A stretch of DNA of 34,727 bases from an uncultured Alphaproteobacteria bacterium (lineage in GTDB: Bacteria; Pseudomonadota; Alphaproteobacteria; Rhodobacterales; Rhodobacteraceae), in assembly GCA_902578545.1 (NCBI GenBank), contig CACHDI010000014.1, positions 1 to 34,727 of the forward strand. Direction: 5' to 3'. Below the pieces are notes generated by a model that made no database searches, was not told the origin of the DNA, and saw only the letters and a program-made list of their open reading frames with translations. Shown here piece after piece: positions 24,541 to 32,419 of the stretch. Position 1 is the first letter of the stretch, and each line of letters starts with the position of its first letter. The translations under genes were made by a program, and so were the position numbers.

Positions 24541-26064
24541 ATGACTCATAAAAATAAAATTAAAGATTTAGAAAAACTTAGTTTCAAAATTGAGGAAATG
24601 GGTGGGTCTGAAAAATTAAAAGTTAGAAAAAAAGCAGGTTATTTAAATGCTAGAGAACGCATTGATCTTTTTTTTGATAAAGGAACTTTTTTTGAGATTG
24701 GTAAGTTTGTTACATCATCTAATATTCATGACAAAGATAAAACCCCAGCTGATGGTAAAATAACTGGTTTTGGAAAAGTCTCAAATCGAAGAGTTGCAGC
24801 AATTTCCAATGATTTAACCGTCAAAGGAGCTTCTAGTTCTGAAATGAATACTAAAAAAATATCATTTATAAAAAAATCAGCGGAAAAGCTTGGTCTTCCT
24901 ATAGTATTTTTCGGTGAATCGTCTGGGGCTAGAATGCCTGATATTATGGGTGCTAAGGGTATGAGCCAAGCAGGCCAAGACAACACTCAATATATTAGAA
25001 CAAGAAAAGTACCTTGGGTGTCTGCTATTTTAGGTCCATGTTACGGTTCTTCTGCTTGGTATAGTGTTTTATCAGACTTTGTCGTTATGCGTAGAGGTTC
25101 AGTTCTTGCAGTATCAAGTCCAAAAGTTTTATCTCTTGCAACAAATGAAACAATAGATCCTGAAGAGTTAGGTGGTTGGGAGATGCATAGTCAGATAACA
25201 GGCATTGCAGACCGAGTAGTTGATACTGATCATGAAGCCATTTCTTTGATGCAAAGTTTTTTAAGTTATCTTCCAAGTAATAATAATGAAATTCCTCCTC
25301 AAAAAAAAGTTACCGAAGACAGTTTAAAAAAAATCGATGAGATTCTGTCAATAATACCTGAAAACCCCAAAAGAACTTATGACATGAGAGAAGTAATTAA
25401 CTTAATTGCTGATGAAGATACTGCTTTTACTATGAAACATGATTTTGCTAAATCAGCAGTTACAGAATTAGCAAGATTAAACGGAAAAACTGTTGGATTT
25501 ATTGGTAGTAATCCTAAATTCAATGGGGGAGCTATGGATCCGAATGCTTGTGATAAAATAACAAGTTTCCTTGTATTTTGTGATTCATTTAATATTCCAA
25601 TTATAATATTAGTTGATACACCAGGGTTTTTAATTGGTGTAGAAGGAGAAAAACAAAAGGCACCTGGGAAAATAATGAATTTTATGACTGCATTACAATT
25701 ATGTAGTGTTCCTAAAATTTCAGTTATTTTGAGAAAAAGTTATGGGCAGGCCTATCTCAATATGGGGGGTGGAAGTAATTCTGACTTGGTAATAGCTTGG
25801 CCTTCTGCAGAAGTGAGTTTTATTTCTCCTGAATTAGGTGTCTGGGTAGTTAATAATAAAAAAATTCAGGATAATGATCCAAATTATAATAATTACCTCA
25901 AGAAGATGACATATGATAATTCAGCCCTTGAACTTGCCAGATCTTTTGGAATTCAGGATATTATTGATCCTAGGAATACAAGACAATATTTGATAAATGC
26001 TCTAGAAACTTTAGATAAAAAAATAGCTAAACATAACATGAGTAACTGGCCCACAACTTTTTAA
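24541..26064 (+). CDS. Biotin-dependent carboxyltransferase subunit (PccB/MmdA-like)
   Basis: Crotonase-fold carboxyltransferase moving CO2 between biotin and an acyl-CoA. KAGYLNARERIDLFFDKGTF (31-50) is the classic N-terminal block. GESSGARM and GPCYGSSAWYS form the first domain's oxyanion region. The second domain shows VDTPGFLIGVEGE and then LRKSYGQAYLNMGG, with a late SPELGVWV where many relatives have GPEGAV. Length 507 matches PccB/MmdA (about 510). A biotin carrier gene follows 34 bases later, but no biotin carboxylase is present. It could work in an acyl-CoA carboxylase with a distant biotin carboxylase, or as a decarboxylase/transcarboxylase subunit. Confidence 0.9.
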   Translation: MTHKNKIKDLEKLSFKIEEMGGSEKLKVRKKAGYLNARERIDLFFDKGTFFEIGKFVTSSNIHDKDKTPADGKITGFGKVSNRRVAAISNDLTVKGASSSEMNTKKISFIKKSAEKLGLPIVFFGESSGARMPDIMGAKGMSQAGQDNTQYIRTRKVPWVSAILGPCYGSSAWYSVLSDFVVMRRGSVLAVSSPKVLSLATNETIDPEELGGWEMHSQITGIADRVVDTDHEAISLMQSFLSYLPSNNNEIPPQKKVTEDSLKKIDEILSIIPENPKRTYDMREVINLIADEDTAFTMKHDFAKSAVTELARLNGKTVGFIGSNPKFNGGAMDPNACDKITSFLVFCDSFNIPIIILVDTPGFLIGVEGEKQKAPGKIMNFMTALQLCSVPKISVILRKSYGQAYLNMGGGSNSDLVIAWPSAEVSFISPELGVWVVNNKKIQDNDPNYNNYLKKMTYDNSALELARSFGIQDIIDPRNTRQYLINALETLDKKIAKHNMSNWPTTF

Positions 26065-26098
26065 AAGTTATATCATTTTATCATTGAGGTTTATTTAA

Positions 26099-26320
26099 AT
26101 GAAAAAAACACTTATAAAATCTGATGTAGCAGGGATAGTAGCAGAAATATGTTTCAACAAAAGCGATTTTGTTAAAGAAGGTGAAAATCTAATTTTTATA
26201 GAATCCATGAAAATGGAAATTCCAGTAATAGCTCCTTTTGATAGTGAAATTGAGGAAATTTATGTCAAAAAGGATGAGGTTATCTCACAAAATCAACCAC
26301 TTTTAACACTAAAATCTTAA
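26099..26320 (+). CDS. Stand-alone biotin/lipoyl carrier protein (BCCP-like)
   Basis: A 73-residue single biotinyl domain with the modification motif ESMKME; K38 is the biotin site. Preceding DVAGIVAEI and later APFDSEIEEIYVKKDEVISQNQPLLTL are the paired half-motifs of the domain. There is no Pro/Ala-rich linker or membrane helix as found in AccB or decarboxylase gamma subunits. It lies 34 bases after the carboxyltransferase with GAGG upstream and is surely its partner. The carrier is normally fused to a biotin carboxylase in propionyl-type carboxylases, so the free form is notable. Confidence 0.9.
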   Translation: MKKTLIKSDVAGIVAEICFNKSDFVKEGENLIFIESMKMEIPVIAPFDSEIEEIYVKKDEVISQNQPLLTLKS

Positions 26321-26394
26321 ATTCCATTTTACCTGAAATTATTTATCACAAATACAGATCAAGGATTTTAAATTCATAAAATCGATAATTAATG

Positions 26395-26423
26395 ATCTTT
26401 AAAATTGAATTCAATTTAAAGAT
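26395..26423. promoter_or_regulatory. Near-perfect 29-base palindrome upstream of the TTT transporter
   Basis: The centre ATTGAATTCAAT is a perfect 12-base palindrome, flanked by ATCTTTAA and TTAAAGAT; one extra A on the left is the only asymmetry. It lies 75 bases after the biotin carrier gene and about 70 before the receptor start. The long exact dyad fits a dimeric-regulator operator. It could also fold as a hairpin. A second smaller dyad (AGTTTT/AAAACT, 26427-26440) follows. Confidence 0.55.
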
Positions 26424-26490
26424 TTGAGTTTTAAAAAACTTGAACCAGATTTATTCTAATGTAAGCTTAAAAAAAAAAAGGGAGGAAAAA

Positions 26491-27444
26491 ATGTTCAAAT
26501 TTCTTAATATTTATAAGTATCTAATCTTAGTATTTTCAATAATGATTTTATCAGTAGGGTCTTCGTTTTCATCTGATTTTCCAAATAAGCCAATAGAAAT
26601 GATAATAGGTTTTAAACCTGGTGGTTTTTCTGATGCAATGGCACGCAAGATTTCCGAACCATTAACAGAAAAATTAGGTCAGACAATTGTACACAAATAT
26701 ATGGGTGGTGCTGGCGGCGGTATTGCGGCTACAGCAGCTATGAGTAAAAAACCTGATGGTTATACTCTATTGGTTGCAACTAGCCTTACTTTTGCATTTA
26801 ATCCTCATCAAGGTAAAGTAACATACAATAAGGAAGATTTTGATTATTTGCTTACTATGGCTCGGTTTGAAGGTGCTTATGTATCTTTATCAAACAAGCC
26901 GTGGAAAGATTTTTCTTCAATGATAGAATATTCAAAATCAAATAATTATCCCCTTCGATTTGGTTCTTTGGGTCCTGCTGATCGAGCACAAATAGATGCA
27001 GTTGCAAAAGCTACAGGAGCCCAATTTATTCCTGTTCCTATAAAAGGGGGTGCTAATATGATGCAATCTATTTTGGGTGATCACGTGGATTTTGGAATGA
27101 GCGGTGGCCCACATGTAAAGTATGTAAAATCCGGTGAAATGGTAGTTCTAGCAGCCTCTGGATCAGAGCCTTTAAATGCCACCCCAGATGCTCCAACTTT
27201 TTCTGATTTAGGTTTTCCAGCAGTTAGTTATAATTCTGTAATAGCTGCTCCAAAAGGTTTACCAAGCGAAATCAAAAATAAGCTTGAAAAGGCATTGTTA
27301 TCTTCTGCAAATGACCCTAGATTTCAGGAACTAGTTCAAGGAAGATTTGTTGGTATACCACCCATGAATTCCATGGCAACTACTAATTCTATTAATGAAA
27401 TATCTGATGCTATGAAAACTGTCTTAGAAAAAATGAGTAATTAG
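26491..27444 (+). CDS. tctC: TTT transporter substrate-binding protein (TctC/Bug family)
   Basis: Periplasmic receptor of a tripartite tricarboxylate transporter. Start moved to ATG 26491, which is preceded by GGGAGGAAAAA and begins a signal peptide (FSIMILSVGSSFSS before DFPNKPIEM); 317 residues. The longer frame from 26440 adds 17 unlikely residues. Bug-family marks include FPNKPIEMIIGFKPGGFSD, where the GG loop binds the ligand carboxylate, then YMGGAGGGIAA, KPDGYTLL and late AAPKGLPSEI. Ligands are organic acids; which one is unknown. tctB and tctA follow on the same strand. Confidence 0.93.
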   Translation: MFKFLNIYKYLILVFSIMILSVGSSFSSDFPNKPIEMIIGFKPGGFSDAMARKISEPLTEKLGQTIVHKYMGGAGGGIAATAAMSKKPDGYTLLVATSLTFAFNPHQGKVTYNKEDFDYLLTMARFEGAYVSLSNKPWKDFSSMIEYSKSNNYPLRFGSLGPADRAQIDAVAKATGAQFIPVPIKGGANMMQSILGDHVDFGMSGGPHVKYVKSGEMVVLAASGSEPLNATPDAPTFSDLGFPAVSYNSVIAAPKGLPSEIKNKLEKALLSSANDPRFQELVQGRFVGIPPMNSMATTNSINEISDAMKTVLEKMSN

Positions 27445-27470
27445 TCATAGAAAAATGAATTATTAAAAGT

Positions 27471-27965
27471 ATGATTTTTTCTTTAAGAAATAAACTTTCT
27501 ATTATCATCATATGTTTATCAATAATTGCTCTAATAATACTCCCCTATCAAGTAAATGATGGGGGATCTTCTTTTTTTGGCGGAGCACAACTTATACCCA
27601 ATCTTACATTATCTTTAATTATAATTTTAAGTTTTGTAGATCTTGTCATAAATGGATTTTTTTCATTTATTAAAAAGAAAGATCATAACTTTTTAATTTC
27701 AAATGGAGAAAGTTTTGGGTTTTACGATTTTTTAGCAGTACTCTTAATAACAATTGCATTTGTTACTTTTGCATTAGCCCTTCCATTTTTGGGTTATTTG
27801 ATAACTTCCTTTTTTTTAATTTTATTTCTATTTCTCATAAATGGTGGAAAAAATATTTTTAAGTTAGCAATTCTTTCTGCAATTTCAGTAATTTTTATGT
27901 ATTGCACTATGAGGTTTCTATTTGGAATCTATTTGCAAACATTGCCTGATTTTTCTTTAATTTAG
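27471..27965 (+). CDS. tctB: TTT transporter small permease (TctB family)
   Basis: A 164-residue membrane protein with four predicted helices. It contains the degenerate TctB layout: short N-terminus, periplasmic loop with GGSSFFGGAQLIPNL, Lys-rich cytoplasmic loop, then two more helix pairs ending MRFLFGIYLQTLPDF. It partners TctA. The ATG at 27471 is 26 bases after the receptor stop with a weak ribosome site; tctA begins 12 bases after its stop. Confidence 0.88.
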   Translation: MIFSLRNKLSIIIICLSIIALIILPYQVNDGGSSFFGGAQLIPNLTLSLIIILSFVDLVINGFFSFIKKKDHNFLISNGESFGFYDFLAVLLITIAFVTFALALPFLGYLITSFFLILFLFLINGGKNIFKLAILSAISVIFMYCTMRFLFGIYLQTLPDFSLI

Positions 27966-27977
27966 GTCTATCTATCT

Positions 27978-29477
27978 ATGGAAAATCTTATTATTGGAAT
28001 ACAAAATGCACTTACATTAGGTCCACTTATTGCACTAATTGCAGGAGTTACAATTGGTATCTTTATGGGTGCTATTCCTGGTTTAACTGCTGCAATGGCA
28101 ATAGCTCTTTTGGCCCCTATAACTTTTGGAATGCAGCCAATAACAGCAATTGCTTTTTTAATTGGAATATATAAAGGGGGAACTTTTGGAGGATCTATAT
28201 CAGCTATTCTTTTAAATATACCAGGTTCACCAGAGGCCTCCGCCACTTCTTTTGACGGTTTTCCGTTGGCAAAAAAAGGAAGAGCAAGAGAAGCTCTCCA
28301 GATGGCACTATTTGCCTCTGTAGCTGGAGCTATAATTGCTGACATTTTACTATACGTTGTAGCGGCACCTTTTTCAAAATTTGCCCTAAAGTTTGGTCCT
28401 ACAGAGTTAACTTTTGTAGTTTTGTTTGCCTTTACCTTTGTCGCTGGATTAACTGGGAAATCAATGATAAGAGGGTTAATTGCATGTTCTTTTGGTATTC
28501 TATGCGCAATGGTAGGATTAGATCCAATGAGTGCAACACCTCGATTGACTTTTGGATTCATTGAACTTTTTGATGGCTTATCACTTTTATCAATTGCAAT
28601 TGGCATGTTGGGTTTAGCTGAGATAATTTTTGTTTTAGAAAAAAAATTCAGAGAGAAGTATGGTTTAAAAAAAGTAGAAATTGCTCAATTTGGTGAAAAA
28701 AGAGGACCAAATTTAAATTTGGTTATTTTCTTTCAATATTGGAAAACAATATTGCGTTCGAGTTTTATAGGGTCATGTGTAGGAGCTTTACCTGGAATTG
28801 GAGCATCAATGGCGGCATTTTTAGGTTATGGATCAGCGAAAAAATACTCAAAACAACCAGAATTATTTGGCAAAGGTAATTTGGACGGGATTGCAGGACC
28901 TGAGGCTGCTAATAGTGCTGTTGTTGGCGGGAGTTTTGTTCCACTATTAACGTTAGGTATTCCAGGGAATGTGACAACAGCATTAATGGTAGGAACATTT
29001 TTGGTACATGGGATTGAGCCTGGACCTCATGTATTTAATAATCAACCTATTTTAATTTATTCAATTTTTTCAATTCTACTTATAGCTAATTTTTTTAATC
29101 TTATAATAGGTTTATTAGGTAGTGGTATTTACAGTCATATTATCAGATTACCGGAATATATTATCTACTCGATTGTTGGATTAACTTGTTTAACAGGAGT
29201 TTTAGCCGCCTCAAGTACCATATTTGATTTATATATAGTGATAATCTTTGGAGTAATTGGATATTTTATGAAAAAATTTGATTACTCATTTGTAGCATTT
29301 TTAATCGGTTTTGTTCTGGCACCTGAATTTGAGTTGTCCTTTAGATCATACCTTTTGTTAGCTCAGGGTGATCCGGTTGGACTTTTGTTTAGTAGACCAA
29401 TTGCATTATTCTTTTTTGGTTTAACAATATTAGCAATTTTTAAAATTTTATGGGATAGAATTATAAAGATGAATTGA
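27978..29477 (+). CDS. tctA: TTT transporter large permease (TctA family)
   Basis: Main transport subunit, 499 residues with about 11-12 helices. TctA signatures are seen twice in related form: FMGAIPGLTAAMAIALLAP (about 29-47) and GALPGIGASMAAFLGYGSAK (about 268-287). GGTFGGSISAILLNIPGSPE and GVTIG-type Gly-rich loops are also present. Solute/cation symport with TctB and the TctC receptor. It ends 10 bases before the stop of the convergent D-2-hydroxyacid dehydrogenase, with no evident terminator between. Confidence 0.95.
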   Translation: MENLIIGIQNALTLGPLIALIAGVTIGIFMGAIPGLTAAMAIALLAPITFGMQPITAIAFLIGIYKGGTFGGSISAILLNIPGSPEASATSFDGFPLAKKGRAREALQMALFASVAGAIIADILLYVVAAPFSKFALKFGPTELTFVVLFAFTFVAGLTGKSMIRGLIACSFGILCAMVGLDPMSATPRLTFGFIELFDGLSLLSIAIGMLGLAEIIFVLEKKFREKYGLKKVEIAQFGEKRGPNLNLVIFFQYWKTILRSSFIGSCVGALPGIGASMAAFLGYGSAKKYSKQPELFGKGNLDGIAGPEAANSAVVGGSFVPLLTLGIPGNVTTALMVGTFLVHGIEPGPHVFNNQPILIYSIFSILLIANFFNLIIGLLGSGIYSHIIRLPEYIIYSIVGLTCLTGVLAASSTIFDLYIVIIFGVIGYFMKKFDYSFVAFLIGFVLAPEFELSFRSYLLLAQGDPVGLLFSRPIALFFFGLTILAIFKILWDRIIKMN

Positions 29478-29487
29478 TTTTATTATA

Positions 29488-30546
29488 TCAATAAGAATTA
29501 ATTGAAGGTTTAAACCCCATTATTTTATGGAATCTTTTTTCATATTTTTCCCAAACATTTGGATTAATTAAATTTTTAGGGCGATTGCCACGAAATATCT
29601 CAACCCACTGTTTAGCAGCATCATATCCCATTTTTATCATTGATTGTTCTGTCATACCTGCACAATGTGGAGTAGCAATCACATTTTCGAGTTGAAGTAA
29701 TTTATTATTTTTAGGTGTTGGTTCGATATTCCAAACATCAATTCCAGCTCCTGCAATTAAATTACTATTTAAAGCCCAATAAAGGTCATCTTCATCGACA
29801 ATTCCACCTCTAGATGTATTAATGAGATATGCCTCTTTTTTCATTTTTTTTAAGAAACTTTTTTCTATCATTTTAAGGGTTTCAGAATTTTTAGGACAAT
29901 GAAGCGTTATGAAATCAGATACAGTAGCAATCTCTGAAAGAGAAACTTTCTTAGCTCCTAAATTTTTTATTTCTAGATTTGACAGATAGGGATCATAAGC
30001 TAAAACTTCCATTTCAAAAAAATTTGCAATTTTAGCTACCTTTGATCCAATTTTTCCAATACCAATTATACCAATTGTTTTTGTAGAAATATTTTGACCT
30101 TCAACTTCATAGCGGTCAAGTCTATCAATCACTCTCATTTTTCTATCTGCAATATTTATTTTTTTTGATAGGCTAATCATAATACCAAATACGTGTTCAG
30201 AAACAGCTGTAGAATTAGCACCAGACTGATTACAAACAATAATTCCAGCCTCTGTACAATCCTCAACATTAATCACTTCGTACCCAGCTCCGGTAGAGCA
30301 AGCTGCTAATAAATTTGGCATTTTTGTTATTAAAGAACTATTTAGCTTAAATTCCGGATTTATTTCAGTAGAAGGTAATAACTGATAGCCATTAGAAGCG
30401 GAAAGTGATTTTTTTAATTTTGAAATACTTCTAGAAAAGTTTTCACGAATTAAATTGATACTATTATCATCTTTTAATGCCTTGATTGCGTGACCTTTCA
30501 TCCAGCTTTCAAAATATAGCAAATTTGGTTTGTTATTATGTTTCAT
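29488..30546 (-). CDS. D-2-hydroxyacid dehydrogenase (phosphoglycerate-dehydrogenase-like)
   Basis: NAD-dependent 2-hydroxy acid oxidoreductase of 352 residues. Rossmann GIGKIG is at 162-167, with D185 in AYDPY as the NAD-specific acidic residue. The catalytic triad is R246 (NTSRGG), E275 (NIEP) and H294 (TPHCAG). It is distinct from the shorter 307-residue homologue at 11745, having a longer N-terminus and different core. It converges on the TTT transporter, so it may act on the imported acid or be independent. The substrate is unknown. Confidence 0.87.
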   Translation of the reverse strand: MKHNNKPNLLYFESWMKGHAIKALKDDNSINLIRENFSRSISKLKKSLSASNGYQLLPSTEINPEFKLNSSLITKMPNLLAACSTGAGYEVINVEDCTEAGIIVCNQSGANSTAVSEHVFGIMISLSKKINIADRKMRVIDRLDRYEVEGQNISTKTIGIIGIGKIGSKVAKIANFFEMEVLAYDPYLSNLEIKNLGAKKVSLSEIATVSDFITLHCPKNSETLKMIEKSFLKKMKKEAYLINTSRGGIVDEDDLYWALNSNLIAGAGIDVWNIEPTPKNNKLLQLENVIATPHCAGMTEQSMIKMGYDAAKQWVEIFRGNRPKNLINPNVWEKYEKRFHKIMGFKPSINSY

Positions 30547-30717
30547 GAATAACTACAAACTCGTTCATTTGAATTAATAGAAAGATGATTATTTATTTTC
30601 ATAACAACTACAACTGATTAATTTAGTTTCTTAGTTTTTGTATAGTTCAATAGAAGTGTCTGATAGTTTTTTTATTAAACTAATTAGGAATAAATTTTTT
30701 TGTTACGTTATCACAAA

Positions 30718-31452
30718 TTATAATATATTTTTATCAAAAGACAGTTTACCACCTGCCCAAATTGGTAGGTTTTCTTTATCATCTAACCATATCTGTTCTG
30801 CCTCTGTATTCATCCTTCCAAATTCAGCATTTCTCTGTGGATATCGTCCAAATTTTTCCAAAACTTGTCGATGCTGATTAACTGCTTGTTTGTTTCTTCC
30901 TTTAAATAAACCAAAATCGGGATAAGCATTAATGGATTTATTTATAAATTCACATGCAAGATCTAAATCCTTCAATTTTTCAGAATGAGCTAAAGCCCAT
31001 GGAAGTAAATAAAGAAATGCTGCTGGAAGCTTAAGCGTCTTCTCTATCATTTTTTGACTAAAAAGTTCATGAACTAAATTCTGAGCTATAATATCAAAAG
31101 AAAATGCTTCAGAGGTTCCTCGGAAACAAGATCTTGCTAATTGATCTGCAAGTAGAATTTTTGCTACTTTACCATCTAAACTATCCCACTCATCGCCTAT
31201 TAAAACAGGAGGGTCTGTTTTAAGTTTTCTAACTACTTCTGCAAATGGTTGACAAAAAGTATCTAATGTCGTGCCACTAGCAAACCAAATATGAAGTAAA
31301 GGTTCTACTTTTGCTTCGGTATTTAAACTTTGACGAGCTTGTGGTTTAGAAGTATCGCATCCACACATATAATTCAAAATACTACGAGGTGAACAAGGAT
31401 TACTTAAAGCATTCAATACTATTGGAATTTTTTTAAAGTTTTCTGGTGTCAT
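30718..31452 (-). CDS. DUF924 family protein
   Basis: All-helical protein of unknown biochemical function. DUF924 features are LLADQLARSCFRGTSEAFSFD (in place of the usual DQFPRN), the HSE in WALAHSEKLKD, and FGRYPQRNAEFGRM near the C-terminus. The first 50 residues, including YMCGCD, precede the normal start of the domain at HIWFAS. The ATG at 31452 has no ribosome site, so a later start is possible. It is isolated from its neighbours: minus strand, with plus-strand glutathione transferase divergent and 154 bases away. Confidence 0.82.
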   Translation of the reverse strand: MTPENFKKIPIVLNALSNPCSPRSILNYMCGCDTSKPQARQSLNTEAKVEPLLHIWFASGTTLDTFCQPFAEVVRKLKTDPPVLIGDEWDSLDGKVAKILLADQLARSCFRGTSEAFSFDIIAQNLVHELFSQKMIEKTLKLPAAFLYLLPWALAHSEKLKDLDLACEFINKSINAYPDFGLFKGRNKQAVNQHRQVLEKFGRYPQRNAEFGRMNTEAEQIWLDDKENLPIWAGGKLSFDKNIL

Positions 31453-31606
31453 TTTTAAAAGTATTTATTTCTTAATCTTAATAAATTATTTGGTTAATAT
31501 AATGCATTTTTAATTTATAAAAAATCATTTAAAATAAAGTATACAATAATTAAAATATTAGGAGTTAAGGCTATAAAGTGCATATTAAAAAATTGAAAAT
31601 AATTTT

Positions 31607-32245
31607 ATGTCTAAACCACTAGATTTTTATTATTCCCCAACCCCTAATGGTTGGAAAATAAGTATTATGCTTGAAGAGTGTAATTTGCCCTACAAAACAA
31701 TATTGATGGATTTAAAAAAAGGGGATCAATTTACTTCTAACTTTTTGCGGATAAGCCCTGGTAATAGAATGCCAGCAATTATAGATTATGACACAGACAT
31801 ACCCACAACTATTTTTGAGTCTGGTGCCATTTTACTTTATCTTGCTGATAAAACAAAAAAATTTATTCCATCATCTAAAATAGGTCGTAAACAGGTTATA
31901 GAATGGCTTTTTTGGCAGGTTGGAAATCTTGGCCCAATGGCTGGTCAGCATAGTCATTTTTGGAACTATGCCCCAGAGCTCGAGAAAAACAGCTATGCTG
32001 CAGTTAGATACGCAGAAGAATACGATCGTTGTTTTGAAGTTCTTGAAAGGCAATTAGAAGGTCGTCACTATATTGTAGACGAATATTCTATTGCAGACAT
32101 CATTTGTTGGCCTTGGATTTTAATTGCTAAATCTATGGGTAGATCGCTCGATTCTTTTCCAAATGTTGCCAACTGGCGGCTACGAATTAAAGAACGTCCT
32201 GCCGTAAGAAAAGGTGTAGATTTAATGCGAAAAAAAAAGGATTAA
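31607..32245 (+). CDS. Glutathione S-transferase, YfcG/Nu-class-like
   Basis: Cytoplasmic glutathione-dependent enzyme. Closely follows E. coli YfcG in layout: YYSPTPNGWKISIMLEE (8-24), LRISPGNRMPAIIDYD (47-62), FESGAILLYLADKT (70-83), WLFWQVGNLGPMAGQ (100-114) and YSIADIICWPW (about 160-170). Nu-class enzymes act as disulfide-bond reductases with bound GSSG. Length 212 is normal. There is no strong ribosome site at the ATG; an AGGAG at 31559 is too distant. Confidence 0.9.
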   Translation: MSKPLDFYYSPTPNGWKISIMLEECNLPYKTILMDLKKGDQFTSNFLRISPGNRMPAIIDYDTDIPTTIFESGAILLYLADKTKKFIPSSKIGRKQVIEWLFWQVGNLGPMAGQHSHFWNYAPELEKNSYAAVRYAEEYDRCFEVLERQLEGRHYIVDEYSIADIICWPWILIAKSMGRSLDSFPNVANWRLRIKERPAVRKGVDLMRKKKD

Positions 32246-32419
32246 AAGAATTAATATTAGAATTATATCGGCTATATTTATCCGTCTTTTTGCATTATTT
32301 ATCTAATCAAGGACGAAATATTTGTTACAATCAATAAAATGATTTATAAAAAAAAAGAATTTATTTTACACAATGTTAACAGAAAAGTTAGTGAAATTAA
32401 GTTAGTTTGATTTTAAGTA

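Noticed and set aside
26440-26490. Earlier start for the TTT receptor
   Set aside because: Extra residues are encoded by the poly-A and Shine-Dalgarno tract itself; ATG 26491 follows GGGAGGAAAAA.
27968-28606. Open frame of 212 codons antisense to tctA
   Set aside because: Ala/Pro/Ile-rich low-complexity translation expected opposite a membrane protein gene; no ribosome site or family features.
30547-30717. Small plus-strand frame overlapping the DUF924 3' region and its flanking gap
   Set aside because: No ribosome site, no family features, and antisense to DUF924; the gap itself shows only AT-rich sequence with a weak TAGTTT/AAACTA dyad.
31559-31606. AGGAG plus GTG at 31578 as start of the glutathione transferase or a leader peptide
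   Set aside because: The GTG is out of frame with the transferase and yields only 14 codons with no recognisable role.
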